From NCBI GenBank assembly GCA_938008555.1, contig CALLKE010000265.1, forward strand, positions 1 through 6,603: a stretch of DNA of 6,603 bases, written 5' to 3'. The position numbers and the translations under genes are program-made. Below are positions 1-6,345 of the stretch, piece after piece. A model generated the notes under the pieces. That model was not told the DNA's origin and ran no database searches. It saw only the letters and a program-made list of their open reading frames with translations. Source of the stretch: an uncultured Pedobacter sp. (GTDB lineage: Bacteria; Bacteroidota; Bacteroidia; Sphingobacteriales; Sphingobacteriaceae). Numbering within the stretch: the stretch's first letter is position 1; the number at the start of each line of letters is the position of its first letter.

Positions 1-2091
1 GACTCCTTTGTCCAAAAAGATGAAAAAGGAAATGATGAAGAATTATTTAAAAATCATCTTGAAGAAAAAAAAAACCCTCATCAGGTTACAAAAACACAAG
101 TGGGCTTGGATCAAGTCGATAATACAGCTGATATAGATAAACCCATTTCAACAAACACACAAAATGCACTCGATTTAAAAGCAAATAAAGCCACGATCGA
201 TTATCACCTGAGTAGTACAAACCCTCATCAGGTTACCAAAGCACAAATAGGTTTGGGTCAAGTAGACAATACTGCTGATGCCGATAAACCTATCTCAACA
301 AGCACACAAGACGCACTCGATTTAAAGGCTGCTAAGCAAGTAGTCGAGGGTCATCTCAATAATAAATCAAATCCACATGAGGTCACAAAAGCGCAAGTTG
401 GCTTAGATAAAGTAGACAATACTGCTGATGTAGATAAACCTATTTCAAGGATCATGCAGCAAGCATTGGATTTGAAAATAGATAAAGCCTCCTTAAGTTC
501 AAAAGCAGAAATAGCACACATGCATAGCGTGGAAGAGTTGCATGGATTTGATACAGATATTACCTTAAAAGCTAACAGTGATAAACTTATTGCTTCACAA
601 AAAGCCATCAAAACATATGTGGATAATAAATTAACCTCATTAGTTAATGGTTCACCCGATCTATTAGATACCTTGGGTGAACTAGCTAAAGCCATCGGAG
701 AGGATGCTAATTTCGCTACAACAATAACGACAAAACTAAGCAGTAAGCTTGATAAGACCACTGCACTTACAGGTGAGGTAACCGGCAGCTATAGCAATAC
801 TATTTTAACTGCAACAGCCGTCACAAACAAGCCCTTAACCAATTTGGTGATTCCCACCGTCAATAAACAGAAACCAATTGATTCAATCACTTCTACAGAT
901 AAGCTCATCGATGCATTCGGCAAATTGCAAGGACAGCTCAATCATGTACTTGCGATCTTCCCCGACTCAATGGATACACACTCAAAAAGTGAAGATAATC
1001 CACATAAGGTGACTAAGCAGCAAATAGGGTTGAGCAATGTCGACAATACGACAGATCTCAACAAGCCCATCTCAACAGCTACCCAAAAAGCACTGGATTT
1101 AAAAGCAGACAGATCAACTCTTGATAGTCACTTGAAGGATCGGAGCAACCCGCACAAGGTCACTAAACAACAAATAGGCTTGGCCAATGTAGATAATACT
1201 GCTGATATCAATAAACCCATCTCCATGTCTACAAACAAAGCATTGGAGTCAAAAGCAGACAAGGAGCATACACACGCTGTACATACATTACAGGGGTTTG
1301 ATACAGATGTTACATTAGCGGCCAACAGCGATAATAAAGTTCCTTCACAGAGAGCCACCAAAACATATATAGAAACTACTCGAAATACAACCAAAAGTGG
1401 TACGCCAACCTCTCCCCTCCTCAAGTTTGAATCAGGAGAGCTGTTAACCACTCCTCAAAACGGTGCCTGGGAATGGAATGGCCAAGAGCTCTATTTCACA
1501 GCTCAAGGGATACGCAACAAAATGATTCATGAATATGTATTATTTACCAGTTCAGATGCACTACAAGCCAAGATTGAGACAAGAGAAAATAAAGGAGCAA
1601 CTGCCTCTTCACCAACCTCCTATAGCACGCCTGTACGCTTTTTAGATAAAACAAAAACCTTATTGAGGCTAAATGTATTACTTCATACTTCTTTAGAGTC
1701 AGCACAAGAGCTACCCTCAGCTAATTTTTCAGTGACAACAACACTTACCTTGTACATCAAAAAAAAGTTCTCCACTGATCAATCACCCAAAAATCACTAT
1801 CCTATTATAGAAATTGCCAAAATATCAGGGCCTACCAATACAGGCTTGAAAGAAATTTCGCTACCAATTCTAGTAGAACTAACTGGCGATGACTATATCC
1901 TCCATTGTCCAGGAGTCAACAATGCTCATATTAGATTAAACAGCGGCCATTCTACTTCTACTGGGCCTTTAGAGGTTTCTTTTGGCCTTGCTGCCCGAGT
2001 GGATTTGGATATACTTCCATCGTCATCCACTTCTTCTACTGTTAACTACGCTACAACAATAGAACACTTCACACTAAGCAAGGTTTGGTAA
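1..2091 (+). CDS. Phage-type tail fibre protein, modular, 5'-partial
   Basis: The frame is open from base 1 to the TAA at 2089-2091, giving 696 visible residues. The GTG at 100 lies inside a repeat and is not a start, so the N-terminus is outside the window. Five copies of a unit of about 50 residues (NPHxVTKxQxGLxxVDNT followed by DKPIS or NKPIS) begin near residues 25, 74, 124, 333 and 383. They match the phage tail fibre repeat family (Phage_fiber_2 type). After the third and fifth copies comes a module with an HxH motif (HMH at 517-525, HTH at 1267-1275), a TDxTLxANSD stretch and a KTYV/KTYI end. Between the two sets lies a segment with LLDTLGELAKAIGEDANF, typical of phage fibres. The last 220 or so residues start with LKFESGELLTTP and WEWNGQELYFT and are probably the distal receptor-binding domain. 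In this family such proteins form elongated trimers at the tail tip that bind a target surface. Prophage, tailocin and contractile injection system remain equally possible, since no other structural gene is visible. Confidence 0.88.
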   Translation, partial: DSFVQKDEKGNDEELFKNHLEEKKNPHQVTKTQVGLDQVDNTADIDKPISTNTQNALDLKANKATIDYHLSSTNPHQVTKAQIGLGQVDNTADADKPISTSTQDALDLKAAKQVVEGHLNNKSNPHEVTKAQVGLDKVDNTADVDKPISRIMQQALDLKIDKASLSSKAEIAHMHSVEELHGFDTDITLKANSDKLIASQKAIKTYVDNKLTSLVNGSPDLLDTLGELAKAIGEDANFATTITTKLSSKLDKTTALTGEVTGSYSNTILTATAVTNKPLTNLVIPTVNKQKPIDSITSTDKLIDAFGKLQGQLNHVLAIFPDSMDTHSKSEDNPHKVTKQQIGLSNVDNTTDLNKPISTATQKALDLKADRSTLDSHLKDRSNPHKVTKQQIGLANVDNTADINKPISMSTNKALESKADKEHTHAVHTLQGFDTDVTLAANSDNKVPSQRATKTYIETTRNTTKSGTPTSPLLKFESGELLTTPQNGAWEWNGQELYFTAQGIRNKMIHEYVLFTSSDALQAKIETRENKGATASSPTSYSTPVRFLDKTKTLLRLNVLLHTSLESAQELPSANFSVTTTLTLYIKKKFSTDQSPKNHYPIIEIAKISGPTNTGLKEISLPILVELTGDDYILHCPGVNNAHIRLNSGHSTSTGPLEVSFGLAARVDLDILPSSSTSSTVNYATTIEHFTLSKVW
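73..519 (+). repeat. Tail fibre repeats 1-3 (in-gene tandem array)
   Basis: Three tandem protein-coding repeats begin at 73, 220 and 370, with spacings of 147 and 150 bases. Each encodes NPHxVTKxQxGL, then VDNTADxDKPIS, then an ALDLK helix-like stretch. The DNA is also clearly similar between copies, for example in the segments encoding VDNTAD and KPIS, which suggests expansion by internal duplication. The third copy runs into the HxH module. Confidence 0.9.
997..1266 (+). repeat. Tail fibre repeats 4-5 (second in-gene array)
   Basis: Two more copies of the same unit begin at 997 and 1147, 150 bases apart. They resemble each other more than repeats 1-3: both have NPHKVTKQQIGL and a NKPIS in place of DKPIS. 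They are followed at 1267 by the second HxH module, so the whole arrangement of repeats plus HxH module occurs twice in the gene. Confidence 0.9.
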
Positions 2092-2095
2092 AAAA

Positions 2096-2144
2096 TATCC
2101 TTTCCTGTCTGTAGCCTTAAAAAATGCTACAAACAGAAAGGATA
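2096..2144 (-). terminator. Intrinsic terminator, best fit for leftward transcription
   Basis: The arms at 2096-2115 and 2126-2144 pair over about 19 bases with one bulged base and one mismatch, around a 10-base loop (CTTAAAAAAT). On the minus strand the stem is followed by a run of T residues (the complement of the A-run at 2090-2095). This fits an intrinsic terminator for the lysE-like gene, which stops at 2191. The plus side has no T-run after the stem, but the hairpin may also slow transcription coming from the fibre gene, because it sits between two convergent genes. Confidence 0.72.
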
Positions 2145-2190
2145 AATCCATCTTACACATGGAGAAAAATGGACGCTATGAAAGTATAGT

Positions 2191-2790
2191 TTATCCCAAC
2201 AATAATTTTGCAGCAATCATCCACATCGTAATACCAATGATGATTTCTAAAACACGCCAAGCGGATGGTTTGGCAAAAAGTGGTCTCAATAATGATGCTC
2301 CATACCCAAGACTAAAGAAAAATATGAGCGAAGCAAATGTAGCACCTAAACCAAAGGCAATTTTTTGATCAGGAAACTCTGTCGATATAGAACCAATCAA
2401 AAATACGGTATCTAAATACACATGAGGATTCAACCAAGTCAATGCTAAACAAGTACTCAACGTAGCTACCAATGATCTGGTAGCTACCTCACTTGGTACT
2501 AAAGACCCAGAAGACTTATATGCTGTCCAAATACTTCTAGCCCCCTACCAAATCAAAAAAGCACTTCCTTCATAGCGCATCACAGGCTCTACCCAGGGTA
2601 ATTTTCCAACAATTAAAGAAAACCCAGACACCCCTAAAGCAATAAGAACAGCATCTGAAACAGCACATGTTAAGCATATCCAGAAAACATGCTCACGACG
2701 CAACCCTTGCTTCAAAACAAACGCATTTTGAGAGCCAATAGCCAAAATCAAAGAAAAGCTTAAAGAGAACCCCGCCAAAAAAGCTTCCAT
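2191..2790 (-). pseudogene. LysE/ArgO-type basic amino acid exporter interrupted by one in-frame TAG
   Basis: Read on the minus strand, one continuous frame of 199 codons is broken only by a TAG at 2545-2547 (codon 82). The upstream part carries the family hallmark GSQNAFVLKQGLRR (residues 19-32) within hydrophobic helices. The downstream part carries TWLNPHVYLDT (residues 118-128) and ends in a hydrophobic helix. Total length fits the usual 200 or so residues of LysE/ArgO, inner-membrane exporters of lysine and arginine. In relatives the interrupted site reads LLWYGAR. Here it reads LIW-TAG-GAR, so a single base change from a Tyr codon (TAT or TAC) explains the lesion. I chose the ATG at 2790; a TTG two codons upstream (2796) is also possible. 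The weak GAAG just before the ATG does not decide between them. The product is probably non-functional unless the TAG is suppressed or is a sequencing error. The rest of the frame looks undamaged, which suggests a recent lesion. Confidence 0.88.
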
Positions 2791-2817
2791 CTTCAATCGA
2801 AATAATTAGAATTTATA

Positions 2818-2850
2818 AAACTGATACACGTGTATAAAACATACCAGTTT
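2818..2850. promoter_or_regulatory. Inverted-repeat region between uraA and the lysE-like gene
   Basis: The arms AAACTG (2818-2823) and CAGTTT (2845-2850) are inverted repeats, extended by two further pairs after one mismatch. Nested inside is a perfect 12-base palindrome, ATACACGTGTAT (2824-2835). The site lies about 50 bases after the uraA stop and about 30 before the exporter start. It could be a weak terminator for upp-uraA (the minus strand continues TTTTAT after the stem) or an operator for the exporter gene. The sequence does not decide between these. Confidence 0.4.
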
Positions 2851-2902
2851 GAGAACTACCATGAGCTATCACACATATTTGTAGACAACATTGCTTTAAA
2901 CA

Positions 2903-4171
2903 CTAAACGTCTCGAATTACATCTTCCTCACGAAATAAAATCCGTAGCAGATTAAACAACAAGCTCAGTATAATCCCAACCACAGTAGCCAATGCCATCC
3001 CCTTTAACACCGTTGTGCCAATATGAACTTCGGCTCCACTCACTCCAATAATTAAAATGACGGATGTCAATATCAAATTCTGCGCCTTATTATAATCCAC
3101 TTTAGACTCGATCAACAATCGAATCCCCGAAACACCAATCACACCATACAGTAATAGTGATACTCCACCTATTACCGGTGTTGGCACTACTTGAATCACT
3201 GCTGCCAACTTGCCCACACATGAAAGTAAAATAGCCAAAACTGCTGCCCCACCAATCACCCATGTGCTATATACTTTGGTTATAGCCATCACGCCAATAT
3301 TTTCCCCGTACGTCGTATTAGGTGTAGAACCAAAAAGGCCAGATATGACCGTGGAAATACCATTCGCAAACAAGGATCGATGCAAACCAGGATCCTTTAC
3401 TAAATCTTTTTTAACAATGTTTGCCGTAACCACCAAATGGCCAATATGTTCGGCAATAACAACGAGTGCTGCCGGTAAAATTGTCAGAATGGCAAACCAT
3501 TGAAAACGCGGAGTATAGAACGTCGGAAGAGCAAACCATGGTGCCTCAAAAATTAATGTTAAGTCAACAATGCCCATCAAAAGCGCAACCACGTATCCCG
3601 TTAGAAAACCAATCAGTATTGGAATAATCGCCAGAAAGCCCCGAAATAATACAGTACCCAGGATAGTAACAGCCAATGTTATCAAAGCGATAATCACTGA
3701 TTGTGTATTGACAGTTCCTTCCGCAGCAGGTAGCAGCCCCGCCATGTTTGCAGCAACACCCGCTAATTCTAAGCCAATAACTGCAATGATAGCCCCCATT
3801 GCCGCCGGTGGGAATAGCACATCAAGCCATCTTGTACCCACTTTTTTAACAATCCATGCAACCAAACAAAACACTAGTCCACAAACAATAAATCCACCTA
3901 AAGCCACTTCATAGCCCAAAGGAAGCAATAGCAGTACAGGCGAAATAAAAGCAAAACTAGATCCCAAATAAGCAGGAATCTTCCCCTTGCAAATGAATAA
4001 ATAAAGTAGTGTACCAATCCCATTAAATAACAACACGGTTGCAGGATTAATATGGAACAACACTGGCACCAAAACCGTGGCGCCAAACATGGCAAAAAGG
4101 TGCTGAAAACTTAGCGGAATCATCTGCAATAACGACGGCCGCTCACCAATTCCAATAGTACGATGATTCAT
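2903..4171 (-). CDS. uraA: Uracil:proton symporter UraA (NCS2 family)
   Basis: This 422-residue integral membrane protein belongs to the nucleobase-ascorbate transporter (NCS2) family and imports uracil with a proton across the inner membrane. By recall it is very close to E. coli UraA (429 residues) over nearly its whole length. It keeps the family's key residues at the same numbers: Phe73 in AYLGSSFAF, Glu241 and His245 in AEHIGH, and Glu290 in TTYGENIG. In the E. coli structure these line the uracil site or take part in proton coupling. The C-terminus is slightly shorter and diverges after about residue 405. The ATG at 4171 gives the conserved start (ERPSLLQMIPL at residues 10-20). It lies 5 bases after the upp stop with no clear Shine-Dalgarno, so translation is probably coupled to upp. 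The TAG stop is at 2903-2905. Confidence 0.96.
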   Translation of the reverse strand: MNHRTIGIGERPSLLQMIPLSFQHLFAMFGATVLVPVLFHINPATVLLFNGIGTLLYLFICKGKIPAYLGSSFAFISPVLLLLPLGYEVALGGFIVCGLVFCLVAWIVKKVGTRWLDVLFPPAAMGAIIAVIGLELAGVAANMAGLLPAAEGTVNTQSVIIALITLAVTILGTVLFRGFLAIIPILIGFLTGYVVALLMGIVDLTLIFEAPWFALPTFYTPRFQWFAILTILPAALVVIAEHIGHLVVTANIVKKDLVKDPGLHRSLFANGISTVISGLFGSTPNTTYGENIGVMAITKVYSTWVIGGAAVLAILLSCVGKLAAVIQVVPTPVIGGVSLLLYGVIGVSGIRLLIESKVDYNKAQNLILTSVILIIGVSGAEVHIGTTVLKGMALATVVGIILSLLFNLLRILFREEDVIRDV

Positions 4172-4176
4172 ATTTT

Positions 4177-4803
4177 CTATTTAGTTCCAAATAATTTATC
4201 CCCCGCATCACCCAAACCTGGGATGATATATCCTTTTTCATTCAGTTTCTGATCGATCGCAGCCGTATAAAGTTCAATATCCGGATGAGCTTCCTCTAAA
4301 GCAGCAATTCCCTCAGGTGCAGCAACCAATACGAGCACTTTAATCTGTCGGCATCCCATCTTTTTTAAGAGATCAATAGTCGCGATCATCGATCCACCAG
4401 TAGCTAGCATAGGATCAACCACCAAAGCCACCCGGGCTTCAATATCAGAAATTAGCTTTTGGAAATACGGAACAGGTTTCAATGTTTCCTCATCTCGGTA
4501 AATACCCACCACGCCAATACGTGCACTCGGGATATTTTCCAACACACCATCCATCATACCCAAACCTGCCCGTAGAATAGGCACAACCATTATTTTTTTG
4601 CCTTTAATTTGCTCCACTTCAACAGGTCCACACCAGCCATCGATCGTAATCTTCTCCGTCTCCAAATCTTCAGTAGCCGCATAAGTAAGTAGGCTACCCA
4701 CTTCACTAGCCAGTTCACGAAAACTTTTCGTACTAATATCACCTGCACGCATCAAACCTAATTTGTGTTTTACCAGTGGGTGTTTTACCTCAACTATTTT
4801 CAT
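4177..4803 (-). CDS. upp: Uracil phosphoribosyltransferase
   Basis: This cytoplasmic enzyme converts uracil and PRPP to UMP and pyrophosphate, the central step of uracil salvage. The 208-residue length equals that of E. coli Upp, and most segments read the same from memory. Visible motifs are ILRAGLGM (76-83, with Arg78), the PRPP-binding loop VVDPMLATGGSM (128-139) and the C-terminal uracil-binding segment YIIPGLGDAGDKLFGT (192-207). The ATG at 4803 gives the canonical N-terminus MKIVEVKHPLV. Only a weak AAG-type sequence precedes it. The gene is first in a two-gene operon with uraA. No intact gene lies upstream for about 770 bases, and the GC-rich repeat begins 37 bases before the start codon, so the promoter lies close to or inside that repeat. 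Confidence 0.97.
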   Translation of the reverse strand: MKIVEVKHPLVKHKLGLMRAGDISTKSFRELASEVGSLLTYAATEDLETEKITIDGWCGPVEVEQIKGKKIMVVPILRAGLGMMDGVLENIPSARIGVVGIYRDEETLKPVPYFQKLISDIEARVALVVDPMLATGGSMIATIDLLKKMGCRQIKVLVLVAAPEGIAALEEAHPDIELYTAAIDQKLNEKGYIIPGLGDAGDKLFGTK

Positions 4804-4839
4804 CTTTCGCTTATTTTAAATTCCATGCTATCCATTTTT

Positions 4840-4953
4840 GGGCGTGCCCCTTTGGGTCGGGCTATACACTGCAAGTCCTCGCTGTGCTGCACTGTGGGCT
4901 TTCCGTTTCTATCCCTCACGCGAAGATAAAAAGCAATACCGAAGACAATCGGT
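4840..4953. repeat. GC-rich Bacteroidota-like dispersed intergenic repeat (probable)
   Basis: A sharply GC-richer block stands out from its AT-rich surroundings. It includes GGGCGTGCCCCTTTGGGTCG from 4840, GCAAGTCCTCGCTGTGCTGC from 4870, GGGCTTTCCG near 4897 and CTATCCCTCACGCGAAG to about 4925. From memory this series (GGCGTGCCC, GGGTCGGGCT, GCAAGTCCTCGCT, GGGCTTTCCG, ATCCCTCACGC) recurs in intergenic regions of many Bacteroidota genomes. Its function is unknown to me. The core is 4840-4925. The outer limit at 4953 is inferred from where GNAT similarity begins. It lies directly upstream of upp and downstream of a GNAT remnant. Confidence 0.6.
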
Positions 4954-5121
4954 CCGATACAAAACATGTTTAGACAAAGGATGATCTAATGGCAAAATCG
5001 GGTGAGCAAAGTCTCCATTCACATCACGTTTCATACCCAATTTTTCCATTACACGGATCGATCTAACATTATCAAGGGTAGTGTATCCAAATGAGATATC
5101 GACAATGACGAAACTAATATA
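4909..5121 (-). pseudogene. GNAT-family N-acetyltransferase remnant, C-terminal part only
   Basis: On the minus strand a frame free of stops for 70 codons runs from just below a TGA at 5122-5124 to the TAG at 4909-4911. Its middle reads TTLDNVRSIRVMEKLGMKR, the conserved end of the RimJ/RimL-like acetyltransferase fold (the N-x-x-S-x-x-V-x-E-K-L-G-M signature). This is followed by DVNGDFAHP and PLSKHVLYR, as in small GNAT proteins near their C-terminus. The acetyl-CoA-binding loop (Q/R-x-x-G-x-G/A) and the N-terminal half are missing. Upstream sequence in all minus-strand frames is broken by stops. The last 14 codons after LYR (4953-4912) do not look like GNAT and probably derive from the adjoining repeat. 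Relatives acetylate protein N-termini or small molecules, but this copy is not functional. Confidence 0.75.
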
Positions 5122-5124
5122 TCA

Positions 5125-5577
5125 CTGGCATGCACTCAAATTAGTCATGCACTCCAAAAACTCTAAACTATCATACATTTAAGAACACAACCCCAATTGG
5201 TATTTATTAAAAATTAACAATCTTCCAATTTTCCCTGTACACTAGGTTCTAAGTAAGGGAGAGTGCAACAACGACTCGTTCATAAGTCCAATAAATTTCA
5301 CATAAAAAGAGAAGGAAAATTCTGCTTTTTAAATTGATCCAAATAGTTTTCAATAGCCGCTCGCGTAGCCAGATTTATGCTGAGATGAGGAAGTAATTAC
5401 ATCTACTTCATTCTTATCACAACCTACCACGAACAGCAACATCCCTAGCTTTAATGAAGTGTCTTGTTTTAAGTAATTGCAATTATAAACTATAAAAAAG
5501 TGAGAGATTGCTTGTTAAGCTACTTAAACATAGTGGATGAGGCCTATAAAGGCTATAAAAAAAATTCCATAAGAAAC
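5125..5577. other. AT-rich region with no intact gene; probable decayed DNA
   Basis: All frames are broken by frequent stops. The longest frame I judged protein-like runs 5298-5396 on the minus strand (32 codons). It reads NLATRAAIENYLDQFKKQ in its centre, has no start codon at its head, and I do not recognise a family. There is a perfect 12-base palindrome, TAATTGCAATTA, at 5474-5485, and a short direct repeat (GGCCTATAAA then GGCTATAAAA) near 5541-5560. With the neighbouring GNAT remnant, the stretch looks like a graveyard of former genes rather than a regulatory region. Confidence 0.45.
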
Positions 5578-6345
5578 CTATCCAAATAAATACACCATAA
5601 AAGCAGCAAAAACTACATTAACTAACATCAAAGTCCACCACCTCAATTTATCCCCAAAATTGAAGGCAAATCTCAAAAAGCTTCTATACAGCAGCAATCC
5701 AGCACAAGGTATTAATCCAATGCAAATCATGCTTCCTGTGGTTATCACTTGGGCGAGTACAATAAGTACAGTCCATAAAAGCTGAACAGCAGCTAAATAC
5801 CAGCCAAATGAAAGCGAACCGTTAAACAAAATATTGAACTGCAAATAGCTATGATGGAGTTGATTTTCCATACCATTACCTGAAAAATGGAATATAATAT
5901 AAAGTACGCTCGGAAATAGAAGCAATAAAAGAGTCTGCCAGTTTTTAACAATCTTCCCAAGAATCCCTTTCGGTTCCACTATCCATTCAGTAGAATAGCT
6001 CATTAAAAGAACGGTGCCAAAAAAGATGCACAATGGAGGCGACACAAAGAGTCGTGATAGAACAAATTCTGTTTTAAAAAGTTTACATAGAGCCCCATCC
6101 AAAAACATTACGCCTAGAAATACTATTAAGTATCCTTTAAGACACTTATCAAGCATTTGAGAAAATGCTATAAATGTGACAGTGATGGGCTTTTCTTTAA
6201 TCGCTACAATTTTACTTTCTATATTATCCGCATGACGCAATAGCTTACTTCTCCATGGCTCTTTTGTAAACAGATAATCAAAAACCCCCATTGTAGTTGT
6301 AAACACGAACAATATAAAATCAAGAATAGCCAAATATGTTTTCAT
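5578..6345 (-). CDS. Hypothetical multi-spanning membrane protein (255 aa)
   Basis: I do not recognise a family. The protein has about six or seven hydrophobic segments, near residues 3-25, 70-90, 100-118, 137-154, 181-201, 203-220 and 236-254, so it is an integral membrane protein. A charged stretch lies between the first two segments (residues 28-53, with KEPWRSKLLRH and IKEKP), and it is likely soluble. The loop after the fourth segment has GNGMENQLHHSYLQFN. No catalytic or transport motif is evident. The ATG at 6345 is the first in frame. No Shine-Dalgarno is placed for it; a GAGGA lies about 20 bases upstream, which is too far. The stop is TAG at 5578-5580. It is separated from upp by about 770 bases of decayed DNA, so it is probably transcribed alone. 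The uninterrupted length and composition support a real gene. Confidence 0.75.
   Translation of the reverse strand: MKTYLAILDFILFVFTTTMGVFDYLFTKEPWRSKLLRHADNIESKIVAIKEKPITVTFIAFSQMLDKCLKGYLIVFLGVMFLDGALCKLFKTEFVLSRLFVSPPLCIFFGTVLLMSYSTEWIVEPKGILGKIVKNWQTLLLLLFPSVLYIIFHFSGNGMENQLHHSYLQFNILFNGSLSFGWYLAAVQLLWTVLIVLAQVITTGSMICIGLIPCAGLLLYRSFLRFAFNFGDKLRWWTLMLVNVVFAAFMVYLFG

Noticed and set aside
351..761. Minus-strand open frame of 136 codons within the fibre gene
   Set aside because: It is the antisense shadow of the repeat-rich fibre gene. Its hydrophobic, serine-rich composition comes from complementing the repeat codons.
1128..1451. Minus-strand open frame of 107 codons within the fibre gene
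   Set aside because: It is antisense to repeats 4-5 and the second HxH module, and it resembles the other shadow because the repeats recur.
2159..2368. Plus-strand open frame of 69 codons after the fibre gene
   Set aside because: It lies antisense to the C-terminal half of the exporter, whose LysE motifs are clear.
3210..3914. Plus-strand open frames opposite uraA (3210-3503 and 3570-3914)
   Set aside because: UraA on the minus strand is unmistakable over its full length, so these are shadows.
4776..4973. Plus-strand open frame across the upp start and the GC-rich repeat
   Set aside because: It overlaps the upp start, translates the repeat element and has no protein family signature.
5541..5570. 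GCCT/AGGC stem with an adjacent A-run, considered as a terminator for the membrane gene
   Set aside because: The stem is only four pairs, and on the minus strand the T-run comes before the stem rather than after it.
4804..5577. CRISPR array or structured tandem repeat in the gene-poor stretch
   Set aside because: No regularly spaced direct repeats are present. The GC-rich element occurs only once in the window.
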